Below are positions 1 through 8,955 of a stretch of DNA of 64,000 nucleotides, piece after piece. Within the stretch, counting starts at the first letter, position 1. Each line of letters starts with the position of its first letter. A program made the translations under genes and the position numbers. Below the pieces are notes generated by a model. It searched no databases. It saw only the letters and a program-made list of their open reading frames with translations, and was not told where the DNA came from. The stretch is from positions 10,944 through 74,943 of the forward strand of contig JADKCC010000030.1 in the NCBI GenBank assembly GCA_016714785.1. Direction: 5' to 3'. This DNA is from Saprospiraceae bacterium. Its GTDB lineage: Bacteria; Bacteroidota; Bacteroidia; Chitinophagales; Saprospiraceae.

Positions 1-2
1 TA

Positions 3-755
3 AGCACAAGTCCTTATAATGGGACCATCTATGTCAATTGGACAGACCAGCGCAATGGAAATAATGATACCGATGTTTGGCTTTCAAAATCTAGTGATCA
101 AGGCGCTACTTGGTCTGCTCCTATTAGGGTCAATGATGATCCAAGTGGAAACCATCAATTTTTAACATGGATGACTATAGACCAAACTACAGGTAATCTA
201 TATTTTATATTTTATGACCGAAGAAATCATGCTAACGATGCTACAGATGTATATATGGCAATATCCAATGATGGTGGACAATCTTTCATTAATAGAAAGA
301 TATCTGAGTCGCCATTTATACCCAATGAAAACATATTTTTTGGTGATTATACCAATATTGTCGCCAATAATAATATTATCAGACCCATCTGGACAAGGCT
401 TCACAATGGTCAATTGAGTATTTTGACGGATATTACGCCAATTAATAAAATTGTAACAACTACGGAAGTAAGCAATATCAAAAATGAAAATCCAGTATTT
501 ACCAATTACCCAAATCCTTCTGCCAATACAACTTATGTATCCTTTAAATTAAAGAAAAACACAAAAGTAAACTTAGAAATATCGGACTTAAATGGGCGTA
601 TTCTATACTCAGTCATCAAAAATGAGATAAGACCTATAGGAGCATATATTGAACCTATTGATCTAACAAGTCTCCATCTCACCAATGGTATATATATTAT
701 CAAGTTGAGTCTTGATGACAAAGTAAAAAAAGAAAAACAAGTAGTAATTAAATAA
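3..755 (+). CDS. BNR-repeat (sialidase-like) protein, C-terminal part, T9SS sorted
   Basis: The reading frame is open from the first bases of the window, so the 5' end is missing. Upstream of the first visible ATG the frame encodes an Asp-box (SSDQGATW), and a second related box (SNDGGQSF) follows, as in sialidase/BNR beta-propellers. The last ~80 residues form a Por-type T9SS sorting domain: NYPNPSANTTYVSF, a central LEISDLNGRIL and a basic end, KEKQVVIK. The protein is therefore probably exported by Sec, moved across the outer membrane by T9SS and anchored or released at the surface. The substrate cannot be inferred; many such proteins bind or hydrolyse glycans. It is the last gene of its transcript, and a trp leader follows. 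Confidence 0.8.
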   Translation, partial: STSPYNGTIYVNWTDQRNGNNDTDVWLSKSSDQGATWSAPIRVNDDPSGNHQFLTWMTIDQTTGNLYFIFYDRRNHANDATDVYMAISNDGGQSFINRKISESPFIPNENIFFGDYTNIVANNNIIRPIWTRLHNGQLSILTDITPINKIVTTTEVSNIKNENPVFTNYPNPSANTTYVSFKLKKNTKVNLEISDLNGRILYSVIKNEIRPIGAYIEPIDLTSLHLTNGIYIIKLSLDDKVKKEKQVVIK

Positions 756-819
756 AAATCTCCTATATTTACTTTAGAATTACAAAAAACTCCTTTTCTT
801 TGCAGCTCAAATGTAATAA

Positions 820-879
820 ATGAATTTTCAAAATACAAATTGGTGGTGGCATGTTCAATCTCTTCGATCAGGAAGTTGA
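820..879 (+). CDS. trpL: trp operon leader peptide with three consecutive Trp codons
   Basis: A 19-codon reading frame (MNFQNTNWWWHVQSLRSGS) starts 152 bases before trpE and carries TGG TGG TGG at 841-849. It ends 29 bases before a strong intrinsic terminator. A run of Trp codons ahead of trpE is the signature of ribosome-mediated attenuation. With charged tRNA-Trp the ribosome reaches the stop codon and the terminator forms; when Trp is scarce it stalls on the Trp codons. The peptide itself is probably non-functional. The assignment rests on codons, position and the downstream terminator. Confidence 0.88.
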   Translation: MNFQNTNWWWHVQSLRSGS

Positions 880-930
880 GTAGCTAATCTTTTTGTATTC
901 ATAGATATAAGCGGCTTATCAGTTTCCTGG
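868..930 (+). promoter_or_regulatory. Candidate antiterminator pairing in the trp leader
   Basis: Bases 868-875 (TCAGGAAG), at the end of the leader-peptide frame, can pair with 923-930 (TTTCCTGG), which forms the loop and the start of the 3' arm of the terminator. This 8-bp pairing contains two G-U pairs and is mutually exclusive with the terminator. A ribosome stalled at 841-849 would leave 868-875 free, while one at the stop codon (877-879) would cover it. The geometry is seen; the function is inferred. Confidence 0.5.
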
Positions 931-948
931 TAAGTCGCTTTTTTTTTC
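909..948 (+). terminator. Intrinsic terminator (trp attenuator)
   Basis: A 14-bp stem (arms 909-922 and 927-940, two G-U pairs) closes a TTTC tetraloop and runs into a tract of nine T residues. It sits between the Trp-rich leader peptide and trpE, where an attenuator is expected. Confidence 0.88.
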
Positions 949-971
949 AAAAAAATAGAATTTTTATCTTT

Positions 972-2360
972 ATGATACACATACATACCAACGCTATCAA
1001 AATGCTTTCAGACCTTACCACACCTGTGAGTCTATTTCTGAAACTAAGAGAACATTTTCCGGAAATATTTCTTTTGGAAAGTTCTGATTATTCTAGTAAG
1101 GAAGATAGCCAATCTTTTATTTGTTTTGATCCATTAATAACTTTAAAATATATAAATGAGCAATACGAACTCAAAAATCATTTGGACAATGAAGTAAAGC
1201 AAAATATTGCCGAAAATGCCACAACTGCCATTCAAATTTTATTAAATGCCATTCAAACAAAAAATAGCGAAAATGATCGATTTAATGGTGTATTTGGATA
1301 TACTAGTTTTGACATGGTGCAAGAGTTCGAAGGTTTGAAATTTGATCAAGCAAAACCTACTTATGGCATTCCATCATTAAGATATGACTTATTTAGATAT
1401 ATCATCGCTTTTGATCATTTTTATGATGAGTTGTATCTCATAGAAAACGAAATACTAGGACAAGGAAGTACCGTAAACAAGATCATGAGTATCATCAGTC
1501 GCCAAGATCACCAAACCTACCCTTTCAGCAAAATTGGGGAAGAAAGTGGCAATATGACAGATGATAACTATCTCGATATCGTCCAAAAAGCAAAGTCACA
1601 CTGTCAGCGAGGAGATGTGTTTCAGATGGTACTATCCAGAAGATTTTCACAATCATTCAAAGGGGACGAATTTAATGTCTATCGTGCCTTAAGATCTGTC
1701 AATCCTAGTCCTTATTTATTCTATTACGATTACAGTAGTTATAGGATTTTTGGCTCATCACCGGAAGCCCAGATGGTCGTGCACGAAGGTAAAGCAGAAA
1801 TACATCCGATCGCTGGAACATTCAAACGCACAGGTGATTATACACAAGATCAGTTGCTTGCAAAAAAACTTTCAGAAGATCCTAAAGAAAATGCAGAACA
1901 CATTATGCTCGTTGATCTTGCTAGAAATGATCTGAGTAAAAACTGTGTAGAAGTCACCGTGTCGAAATATAAAGATGTGCAATTTTTTAGTCACGTAATT
2001 CATTTGGTATCCAAAGTGGTAGGAAAAATCAAAGAAGGTGTCTCTGGCTATCAGATTTTTTCAGATACTTTTCCTGCAGGTACCTTATCTGGCGCGCCAA
2101 AATACAAAGCTCTCCAACTCATAGATGCTTACGAACCGACAGCTCGTTCGTTTTATGGTGGCGGACTAGGTATCATCAAACTCAATGGCGATCTAAATCA
2201 TGCCATCATTATCCGTTCGTTTTTGAGTATGAATGGACAGTTGCATTTGCAATCTGGAGCAGGAATTGTCATTGACAGTGTCCCAGAAAGTGAATTGCAA
2301 GAAGTACATAATAAATTGGCAGCGTTGAAAAGAGCAATGGTTTTGGCGGAAGGTCTGTGA
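972..2360 (+). CDS. trpE: Anthranilate synthase component I
   Basis: Converts chorismate to anthranilate, the first committed step of tryptophan synthesis, using ammonia supplied by TrpG. The 462 residues match the usual TrpE length. An N-terminal LLES motif (residues 34-37) is the site typical of Trp feedback binding. The chorismate-binding core shows IHPIAGTFKRTG, a DPKENAEHIMLVDLARNDL block and TLSGAPKYKALQLID. The start is uncertain: ATG at 972 gives ten extra residues relative to the in-frame ATG at 1002. The gene is controlled by the leader just upstream, and an unrelated four-helix-bundle gene lies between it and its glutaminase partner. Confidence 0.95.
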   Translation: MIHIHTNAIKMLSDLTTPVSLFLKLREHFPEIFLLESSDYSSKEDSQSFICFDPLITLKYINEQYELKNHLDNEVKQNIAENATTAIQILLNAIQTKNSENDRFNGVFGYTSFDMVQEFEGLKFDQAKPTYGIPSLRYDLFRYIIAFDHFYDELYLIENEILGQGSTVNKIMSIISRQDHQTYPFSKIGEESGNMTDDNYLDIVQKAKSHCQRGDVFQMVLSRRFSQSFKGDEFNVYRALRSVNPSPYLFYYDYSSYRIFGSSPEAQMVVHEGKAEIHPIAGTFKRTGDYTQDQLLAKKLSEDPKENAEHIMLVDLARNDLSKNCVEVTVSKYKDVQFFSHVIHLVSKVVGKIKEGVSGYQIFSDTFPAGTLSGAPKYKALQLIDAYEPTARSFYGGGLGIIKLNGDLNHAIIIRSFLSMNGQLHLQSGAGIVIDSVPESELQEVHNKLAALKRAMVLAEGL

Positions 2361-2363
2361 AGG

Positions 2364-2440
2364 AGTGAATGGTTGAATGAGGGAATGGTTGAATGAATGA
2401 AGGAAGGAATGTATGAAGGAATGAAGGAATGTAAAATGTA
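2364..2440 (+). repeat. Degenerate GAATG/GAAGGAATG low-complexity tract
   Basis: The trpE-distal spacer is a run of imperfect repeats built on GAATG, GGTTGAATGA and GAAGGAATG. It has no coding potential. It marks the junction where the extra gene sits inside the trp operon. Confidence 0.6.
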
Positions 2441-2466
2441 TTTTATAACAAATTAAATATTTTAAA

Positions 2467-2838
2467 ATGAATGACAAAGAAATGTTTATCACAGAATTAA
2501 AGAACCGAACAAAGAAATTTGCAGTGGATATTATTTTGTTTTGTGATAATTTAAAACAAACTAAGGCCGCTTCAGTTGTAACTTATCAAATTATAAAATC
2601 AGGAACTTCCGTTGCTGCAAATTATCGAGCTGCATGTCGTGGACGCTCTAAAGCTGAATTTTATAGTAAGATATGTATCGTCGTGGAAGAAGCAGATGAA
2701 ACTGAATTCTGGTTAGAATTAATATCTGAAACAAATCTTAGTAAAAACATTGTTGAATTAAATAGACTGTTAAGTGAAGCAAACGAAATAACCAAGATAA
2801 TGTCAAAAGCAAAATCCACAGCTTCCACAACAAAATAG
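2467..2838 (+). CDS. Four-helix bundle protein (IVS/S23 family)
   Basis: This 123-residue protein resembles the four-helix-bundle family first noticed in 23S rRNA intervening sequences. Typical features are the ELKNRTKKFAVDIILFCD start, the SGTSVAANYRAACRGRSKAEF helix turn and the EEADETEFWLELI helix. The family's molecular role is unresolved, and members occur as scattered stand-alone genes in Bacteroidota. Here it lies between trpE and trpG on the same strand, flanked by low-complexity DNA. That looks like an insertion into the operon, and it should be co-transcribed under the trp attenuator. No link to tryptophan metabolism is evident. Confidence 0.88.
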   Translation: MNDKEMFITELKNRTKKFAVDIILFCDNLKQTKAASVVTYQIIKSGTSVAANYRAACRGRSKAEFYSKICIVVEEADETEFWLELISETNLSKNIVELNRLLSEANEITKIMSKAKSTASTTK

Positions 2839-2886
2839 CTAGAGCCTATTCAATTTTTTAACCATTTAATCATTCAATCATTTTTC

Positions 2887-3459
2887 ATGAAAAATGTAGT
2901 TATCATCGACAATTACGACTCCTTTACTTACAATTTAGTACATCTTATCAATGAAATCATAGATGGGGAAGTTGCGGTATTGCGCAATGATCAGTTCGAA
3001 ATAGAAACTCTGGAAGCATTTGATTACATCATTTTGTCTCCAGGTCCAGGATTGCCCGAAGAAGCAGGATTACTCAAAGAAGTCATTAAGAAATATGGCG
3101 CTACCAAAAAGATATTTGGCGTTTGTTTAGGTTTACAAGCTATCGGTGAAGTATTTGGTGGCACATTAAAAAATCTGTCTAAGGTATTTCATGGTATGAA
3201 AACGACCATGATTCAGACTGAAAATATAGACCCAATTTTTAAAGATATCGATCAAACTTTTGAAGCAGGCAGATATCATTCATGGGTAATTAATAAAGAT
3301 AGTTGTCCAGATGTCTTATTGATCACAGCAGTAGATGATGAAGGCGAAATCATGGCAGCACGTCACAAAGATTTGCATATTTATGGCGTCCAGTTTCATC
3401 CTGAGTCCATCATGACACCTGATGGAAGGAAGATGCTAACCAATTTTTTGATTTTGTAA
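2887..3459 (+). CDS. trpG: Anthranilate synthase component II (glutamine amidotransferase)
   Basis: Class I glutamine amidotransferase that releases ammonia from glutamine and passes it to TrpE. The 190-residue length is normal. The catalytic triad is visible: the nucleophile Cys80 in FGVCLGLQAIGE, and His171 and Glu173 in VQFHPES. The oxyanion strand SPGPGLPEEAG is present, as is the N-terminal IDNYDSFTYNL typical of TrpG/PabA. Placement between trpE and trpD argues for TrpG rather than a folate-dedicated PabA, although a dual role cannot be excluded. Confidence 0.95.
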   Translation: MKNVVIIDNYDSFTYNLVHLINEIIDGEVAVLRNDQFEIETLEAFDYIILSPGPGLPEEAGLLKEVIKKYGATKKIFGVCLGLQAIGEVFGGTLKNLSKVFHGMKTTMIQTENIDPIFKDIDQTFEAGRYHSWVINKDSCPDVLLITAVDDEGEIMAARHKDLHIYGVQFHPESIMTPDGRKMLTNFLIL

Positions 3460-3511
3460 ATCATCTTGGCAAATCAGTAATTAATCCAAATTCTCAAATC
3501 AGTAACTCTAC

Positions 3512-4519
3512 ATGAAACACATCCTAAACCAACTCTTCAATCATCAGAAGCTCACAAAGGAGCAAGCCAAAGAAGTATTGATCAATACATCTTTAGACCA
3601 ATACAATCCTGCTCAATTGGCAGCATTCATAAGTGTATATCTCATGCGCAATATCTCTGTAGATGAATTAGCAGGATTCAGAGATGCTTTGCTGGACTTA
3701 TGTATCAAGGTGGATTTTGATGGATTGCCCATTATTGATTTGTGTGGTACCGGCGGTGATGGGAAAAACACTTTTAATATCTCAACCCTAGCTTCCTTTG
3801 TAGTGGCAGGGGCAGGATATCATGTGGCCAAACATGGTAATTATGGTGTGTCATCTGTCAGTGGATCGTCCAATGTTTTGGAATATTTTGGTTTTAGTTT
3901 TACTAATGATACAGACCTACTCAAAAGACAAATGGATGCTGCCAACATAGCTTTTCTGCACGCACCACTCTTCCACCCTGCTTTGAAATCAGTCGGTCCT
4001 ATACGAAAAGAATTGGGTGTCAAGACCTTTTTTAATATGCTCGGACCACTAGTAAATCCTGCGAAGCCACAACATCAAAGTGTAGGCGTATTTTCGATAA
4101 AGCTGGCTAGATTGTATCAGTTTTTGCATGAAGATTCTCAGAAAAAATACGCCATCATCCACGGTACAGATGGGTATGATGAAGTTGCACTTACCGGCAC
4201 TGTCAAATTGATCACCAACCAGGCAGAACAGTTAGTTGATTCTTCCTATTTTGGACTGCCTAAATATCGACAAGAAGATATTTTCGGAGGTGATACCATC
4301 GAGGAAGCTGCAAATATTTTTAAAAACATTATAGATGGCAATGGCACACAAGCTCAAAACGATGTCGTCCTTGCCAATGCCGCTTTGGCCATTCAGTGTT
4401 TTGATCAAAGAAAAGATATATTGGAATGTGTAGATGAAGCAAGAGAAAGTTTGAATGGAAGAAAAGCAAAAGTGGCCTTTGAAAAGTTGATCAATTTATC
4501 ACCTAAAAATCAAAAATGA
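3512..4519 (+). CDS. trpD: Anthranilate phosphoribosyltransferase
   Basis: Transfers the phosphoribosyl group of PRPP to anthranilate, the second step of the tryptophan pathway. The 335 residues carry the diagnostic PRPP/Mg loop DLCGTGGDGKNTFNIST, the AKHGNYGVSS segment and the FFNMLGPLVNPA block. It is the last gene of the local trp run. The next gene is convergent, so trpC, trpF, trpB and trpA must lie elsewhere. The ~50-base trpG-trpD gap shows no terminator. Confidence 0.95.
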   Translation: MKHILNQLFNHQKLTKEQAKEVLINTSLDQYNPAQLAAFISVYLMRNISVDELAGFRDALLDLCIKVDFDGLPIIDLCGTGGDGKNTFNISTLASFVVAGAGYHVAKHGNYGVSSVSGSSNVLEYFGFSFTNDTDLLKRQMDAANIAFLHAPLFHPALKSVGPIRKELGVKTFFNMLGPLVNPAKPQHQSVGVFSIKLARLYQFLHEDSQKKYAIIHGTDGYDEVALTGTVKLITNQAEQLVDSSYFGLPKYRQEDIFGGDTIEEAANIFKNIIDGNGTQAQNDVVLANAALAIQCFDQRKDILECVDEARESLNGRKAKVAFEKLINLSPKNQK

Positions 4520-4623
4520 ATTTCCTACTACATACCACAACGCTACCAATTTCAAATTATAATTGCATTCATTCTTTAATACTTCATGCTTGGAGCCCAC
4601 ACAAAGATAAAACGTTTGTGCCA

Positions 4624-5808
4624 TTACTTCTCATAGTCGATGGGGAAATAGCCTTCCCATCTCCAAGGTGTAAAAGTATCGCCAATTAATTTTTCTAATA
4701 GTTCTTTAAAAATTAATTCTCCATTGGCACTATTAGTTATTATGATTATTGAAATTCCTTTGTCTATAAAATTTATATTGTAGTTTCTCCAGGCATCATC
4801 GTGTCCTTCTTTAAAAAATGCTCTGCCATACTTGCATTTCAATAGTCCCCACCCAAGTCCGTAAGATAAATTTATAGCTTTGTTTTCCGTGGTTGTCTCT
4901 TCTGTGATTACGGGAAATTGTGTTTTTGAGAATATTTCAATCTGAGGTGAAATCATTTCTTTAAATATTCTATTGTCTAAACCTTTCTGGTTCATCAAAT
5001 ACTCAATAAATCTTGTGTAGTCCGCAATTGTTGTTACCAAAGAAGCACCAGCAACTGGTTTAGTTCGCTTTTTTTTAGGGTTGAGTGTATTGTCTGTAAG
5101 GTGTCCTATTGCATAATTTTCATCAAATCTTTCATGCCATATATATCCAGTCCTTGTCATTCCAATTGGTATGAAAATTTTTTCAATTGACAATTCTTCA
5201 ACATTTTTCTTTGTTATTTCTTCTATAACTAACTGCAAGAGTTTAATGCCTTCTCCCGAATAGGCATACTTTTTTCCTGGGGAAAAATAAATTCTCATAA
5301 CACCTAGTGTGTCTTCAACTCCTGTTGTTGGATGAACCCATCTAACATTTGGGAGTCCTGTTGTATGGCTTAAACACATTCTTGCGGTCATCAATTTCCA
5401 TCTCTCGTCAGATTTCAGGTCTGAAAAATATTCATATTCTGGAATTGATTTGTTCAAATATTGGTAAAGTGGTTTGTCCAAGTCTATTACTTTTTCCTGA
5501 ACTAACTTCATCGTCAAATAGCCAAATACTGCTTTGCTAAATGATGCCCCATACAAAACCGTAGAGGTGTCTAAATATTCGTTTTGATCTAAGTTCTTAA
5601 ACCCATAGGATTTTATGTAGGCTTGTTGATTTTCATTGAGTATTGACAAACTCAAACCTTGAACATTTGCCTTGTCCATCAAGAGTTTTACGGTTTCATC
5701 TATTTCAACAAAAGAGATTTTTGTCCCATCAAGCCTCTTGATTTGTTGCTTTTGCCCAAATGCCAAGTTAAAAATCATCATTAGTCCAAGTAAGATTTTA
5801 AGTTTCAT
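4624..5808 (-). CDS. Secreted serine hydrolase, class C beta-lactamase / PBP-like family
   Basis: A 394-residue protein with an N-terminal signal peptide (MKLKILLGLMMIFNLAFG). The SxxK catalytic motif is S89-F-S-K92. A YSGEG segment probably supplies the second motif tyrosine, and KEGHDD near the end fits the third (KTG/HxG-like) motif. Family members include esterases, D-aminopeptidases and beta-lactamases, so the substrate is open and resistance should not be assumed. It is a single gene convergent with trpD. Confidence 0.85.
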   Translation of the reverse strand: MKLKILLGLMMIFNLAFGQKQQIKRLDGTKISFVEIDETVKLLMDKANVQGLSLSILNENQQAYIKSYGFKNLDQNEYLDTSTVLYGASFSKAVFGYLTMKLVQEKVIDLDKPLYQYLNKSIPEYEYFSDLKSDERWKLMTARMCLSHTTGLPNVRWVHPTTGVEDTLGVMRIYFSPGKKYAYSGEGIKLLQLVIEEITKKNVEELSIEKIFIPIGMTRTGYIWHERFDENYAIGHLTDNTLNPKKKRTKPVAGASLVTTIADYTRFIEYLMNQKGLDNRIFKEMISPQIEIFSKTQFPVITEETTTENKAINLSYGLGWGLLKCKYGRAFFKEGHDDAWRNYNINFIDKGISIIIITNSANGELIFKELLEKLIGDTFTPWRWEGYFPIDYEK

Positions 5809-5922
5809 ATTTTTTGCTAATCATTAATTATATTTCCCACTCTGGCAAAACACATAAAGACCCGTCACGGGATACAAACGACCAATAATAGGAAGTCTGT
5901 AGGCAGTGTATTGATTAGTGAC

Positions 5923-6318
5923 TAATTAGGGTCTGCTGAAAAAGTCAGCTGTTATTTTTGGTTGTTAGTTTAACGGAGACTATCGTTCAAAAAACAAGCA
6001 ATAGAGAATGAAGAAACAAAAGTGCGTCTATTGCCATAGAAAGCACAAAGGATTAAATATGAAATACTTATGGCAATAGAAAAAGCATTTTGGTTCGAAA
6101 ATGAACGGTGCTACGCAATTGCCTTTTTTGAACTAGACTTTTTTGGTTACTTTTTGGGCAATGCAAAAAAGTAACTGCCGCCTGCATAAGGCAAAAGCCA
6201 ACCCAAGGTACACGACTTTTGGACAAAATCAATTAAAAGGTTTGCATTTAATTTGTTTATTATAGACATAATTTATTATTTATCAATTGGTTGTACCATA
6301 GTCAGCAGACCCTAATTA
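5923..6318. mobile_element. MITE-like element with 17-bp perfect terminal inverted repeats
   Basis: Bases 5923-5939 (TAATTAGGGTCTGCTGA) recur as an exact inverted copy at 6302-6318. They bound ~360 bp with no convincing gene. The left ~80 bp inside the repeat recur in inverted orientation near 29.5 kb and 43.8 kb, so this is a dispersed family. The size, perfect ends and lack of a transposase suggest a non-autonomous derivative of a larger IS. The outermost TAATTA may include a target duplication. The IS family is not assigned. Confidence 0.75.
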
Positions 6319-6537
6319 TTTAGGTTCATTTTCAATTTATTCTGAAAGTTATCATTTCAAACAAATCTTTGGAATATCTTCGAGCCTTACAACACAAATG
6401 TAGCCAAAATGTTGGATAATGTATAATATCTAACTTGAATACTGGCACAGTTTGCATAATTAAAAAATGACCAAAGCTATATCTAAATATAGGTAATAAC
6501 GAATTAAAGTATAGGTGAGTCAATTTGAAAAGTAAAA
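6319..6537. other. Intergenic, no supported feature
   Basis: AT-rich sequence downstream of gldC. A 63-codon minus-strand frame here has no recognisable composition or neighbours and was not called. Confidence 0.4.
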
Positions 6538-6891
6538 TTACTCTTCAATTATGATTCCTGTTTGTTTTCCAAAATAATCTACAAACAGCTGCATGTCATT
6601 CGCTAATTGTTGATTATTGGTAGCACGGAAATAAGTATCTGAAAGCGACCTAAGGGTTTGAAACATAAATCTATCCATCTCAACCACTTGCATTTCAGTA
6701 GTCCAAAGGTCTATTTTGAGGGTATCTTTATATTCCTTATCAAACAGAGAAAGCGATATAGCTTTACATTCTGTAAAATCTTTGCCATTAGGATTATCAT
6801 TAGAGCGCCAATGTATGGTTTCAGGATGTTTGTCCTCATTAAGGCCAATCTCAATTTCTATTAATGATTTTTTTATTACCGGTTTACTCAT
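6538..6891 (-). CDS. gldC: Gliding motility protein GldC
   Basis: This 117-residue protein matches the GldC pattern: an IEIGLNEDKHPETIHW start, a LKIDLWTTEMQVVEMDRFMFQTL core, a DTYFRATNN turn and a short acidic tail. In Flavobacterium johnsoniae GldC is a small accessory protein associated with the gliding/T9SS machinery; its biochemical role is not settled. Homologues also occur in non-gliding Bacteroidota. It fits the T9SS cargo seen elsewhere in this window. It stands alone here, with no other gld genes adjacent. Confidence 0.88.
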   Translation of the reverse strand: MSKPVIKKSLIEIEIGLNEDKHPETIHWRSNDNPNGKDFTECKAISLSLFDKEYKDTLKIDLWTTEMQVVEMDRFMFQTLRSLSDTYFRATNNQQLANDMQLFVDYFGKQTGIIIEE

Positions 6892-7061
6892 GTTCTTTTT
6901 TATTTTTGGATTAATTACAATAATCTGGTTTATGAATTTAAAAGAATTTCAATAAAGTAAAATAATTAAGTCTCTCTCCAAAAAACTTATTCCCAAATCA
7001 AAAATTCACAAACTTTCAGGATGATAAGTACTATTTTATATTTTCTATTTGGTGAGCTACC

Positions 7062-7727
7062 TTAGGTATTACCTTTCAATCTTTGAATCTCTGCTGATTC
7101 ATAAATATGATAACCAGTGCTCCTGGTTTGCATCAATTGGTACATTACCGACGCTACGGTATCCGCTGCTATGGGCTTATATTTCTTTAAAGGCCCAATA
7201 AATAAGAAGGAAAAATTACTTGCAATTGCTATAGCAATACGTTCTCCTACCCTTTGCTCTTTACGATCTCCCAACAATAAAGAAGGTCTCACAATATGTA
7301 TAGTTTGGAATGGAAGCCTATTTAAGTCAATTTCTATCTCTCCTTTAACCTTTGAATAAAAAACAGATGAACTTGGATTGGCTCCAATAGAAGACACTAG
7401 ACAAAGTTGATTTACACCATTATTTACTGCTAGTTTAGCGGCCTGCATGGTGTAGGTATAATCAATTTTGTAAAACGCGTCCTTACTCCCTGCTTTAACC
7501 ATAGTAGTGCCAAGGCAAAGGTAGATATCGTCTCCTTTTATTAATGATCCATAAGTATCTAGCTTATCAAAATCTGTAATTATTTGATTTAATTTCGGAT
7601 TTAAGATTGCTAAAGGGCTTCTTACAAATGCTTTGACCCTATCATATTCTTCACTATTAATTAAATACTGGAGCAATTTACTTCCTACTAAACCTGTACT
7701 CCCAAAAATGATTGCTGTTTTTGCCAT
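7062..7727 (-). CDS. NAD(P)-binding SDR-like protein (HTATIP2/YbjT-type)
   Basis: A 221-residue Rossmann protein with the nucleotide-binding motif FGSTGLVGSKLL at the N terminus, CLGTTMVKAGSKDAF after the third strand and IHVIRPSLLLGDR in the distal half. This is an atypical short-chain dehydrogenase of the NAD(P)H-binding type. Its substrate is unknown. Its ATG overlaps the stop codon of the upstream PLP enzyme by one base (TAATG), so translational coupling is likely. Confidence 0.8.
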   Translation of the reverse strand: MAKTAIIFGSTGLVGSKLLQYLINSEEYDRVKAFVRSPLAILNPKLNQIITDFDKLDTYGSLIKGDDIYLCLGTTMVKAGSKDAFYKIDYTYTMQAAKLAVNNGVNQLCLVSSIGANPSSSVFYSKVKGEIEIDLNRLPFQTIHIVRPSLLLGDRKEQRVGERIAIAIASNFSFLFIGPLKKYKPIAADTVASVMYQLMQTRSTGYHIYESAEIQRLKGNT

Positions 7728-8920
7728 TACAATAAAGCTTGTTGTAAGTCAGCAATGATATCTTGTACATTTTCAATACCCACAGACAGTCTTACCAAAC
7801 CATCTGTGATGCCATTGATTTCTCTTAGAGTTTTATCCACATTCAAATGTGAACTAGTAGCAGGATGTAGTACTAAAGTGTCCACATCGCCTAATGTAGG
7901 AGCTAATGTACAAAATTTCAACCTATTTAAAATTGATAATACTTCCTTTATATCACCGATAATCTCAAAACTCAACATTCCACCAAAGGCCTTCATTTGT
8001 TTTTTTGCAATCTCATAATAAGCATGGTCTTCCAGTCCGTTATAATTTACCTTTTTAATGCGTGGATGTTTACTCAAATAAAGTGCTACCTGCATGGCGT
8101 TTTCAGAATGTTTCGCCATACGTAGTGCCAAAGTTTTGAGCCCATTATTTATCAGCCATGCATCCCACGGGCTACAATTAGTTCCCAATAATTTAAGTGT
8201 TGTCCACACTTGCTTTTTAAACTTCTCATCATGACCTACTATTACGCCCGCTATGGAGTTCCCATGACCGTTTATAAATTTAGTAGTGGAATGAATGACA
8301 AAATCCACGCCCATGCTCAAGGGCTGTTGGATCAAAGGTGTACAAAAAGTATTATCTACACAAGTGATCACGCCATACTTTTTTGCAATGCGACTTATCA
8401 TTCTTATGTCAATACATTTCATGGTAGGATTGGCAGGTGTTTCCAAGTATATCATTCGGATCGACCGATTAGTCAAGCAGAGTTGCTCGATTGCATCAGC
8501 ATCGGTGAGATCAATAAAAATAGTTTTTATACCGCTATTAGCTACTACCTTAAGCAATAACTCCGTAGTACCTCCATATAAATCACCTTGTGTTAGTACG
8601 GTATCTCCTTGCTTCAATATGGACAATACAAGTGTAGAAATGGCAGACATACCACTACTCGTGAGATAACCAAAAGCATCCAGCCCAGTATTGTAAGCTT
8701 CTAAATCAGCTATTTTTTGGCCTACTACATCAATAGTAGGATTACCATATCGGCTATAAACATGTCCTGATTTTACGCCTGTAAATATGTCAATACCTTC
8801 TTCCATATTGTTAAAAGCAAATGAAGATGTCGCATAAATGGGTAATTGATGCGGTGTGGTGGTTCTTGGGTCGTCATATTCCCTTACACATAGGGAATCG
8901 ATGTTTAATTTATGACTCAT
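7727..8920 (-). CDS. Cys/Met metabolism PLP-dependent enzyme (methionine gamma-lyase / cystathionine gamma-synthase-like)
   Basis: A 397-residue fold-type I PLP enzyme of the transsulfuration family. Visible features are the HVYSRYGNPT motif, the cofactor-ring segment SSGMSAIST and the Schiff-base lysine in HSTTKFINGHG. The family covers cystathionine gamma-synthase, beta- and gamma-lyases, methionine gamma-lyase and sulfhydrylases, and this sequence alone does not fix the reaction. A second family member, more like MetZ, lies at 22.5-23.6 kb, so this copy may work in the lyase direction. It is the first gene of a two-gene unit with the SDR protein. Confidence 0.85.
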   Translation of the reverse strand: MSHKLNIDSLCVREYDDPRTTTPHQLPIYATSSFAFNNMEEGIDIFTGVKSGHVYSRYGNPTIDVVGQKIADLEAYNTGLDAFGYLTSSGMSAISTLVLSILKQGDTVLTQGDLYGGTTELLLKVVANSGIKTIFIDLTDADAIEQLCLTNRSIRMIYLETPANPTMKCIDIRMISRIAKKYGVITCVDNTFCTPLIQQPLSMGVDFVIHSTTKFINGHGNSIAGVIVGHDEKFKKQVWTTLKLLGTNCSPWDAWLINNGLKTLALRMAKHSENAMQVALYLSKHPRIKKVNYNGLEDHAYYEIAKKQMKAFGGMLSFEIIGDIKEVLSILNRLKFCTLAPTLGDVDTLVLHPATSSHLNVDKTLREINGITDGLVRLSVGIENVQDIIADLQQALL

Positions 8921-8947
8921 TTTCTATCTTTTTGTCAAATATACGTA

Positions 8948-8955
8948 CAAAGGTA
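8948..8955 (-). promoter_or_regulatory. Bacteroidota -7 box (TACCTTTG)
   Basis: The minus strand reads TACCTTTG 28 bases before the PLP-enzyme start, matching the TAnnTTTG -7 consensus of Bacteroidota. A clear -33 TTTG is not obvious. Confidence 0.4.

Noticed and set aside
4520..4623. trpC remnant after trpD
   Set aside because: The short frame following trpD has none of the indole-glycerol-phosphate synthase motifs.
6332..6523. 63-codon minus-strand gene next to the MITE
   Set aside because: No family, odd composition and no ribosome-binding context.
8210..8669. Plus-strand frames over the PLP-enzyme gene
   Set aside because: They are antisense to a gene with clear catalytic motifs and have no recognisable family.
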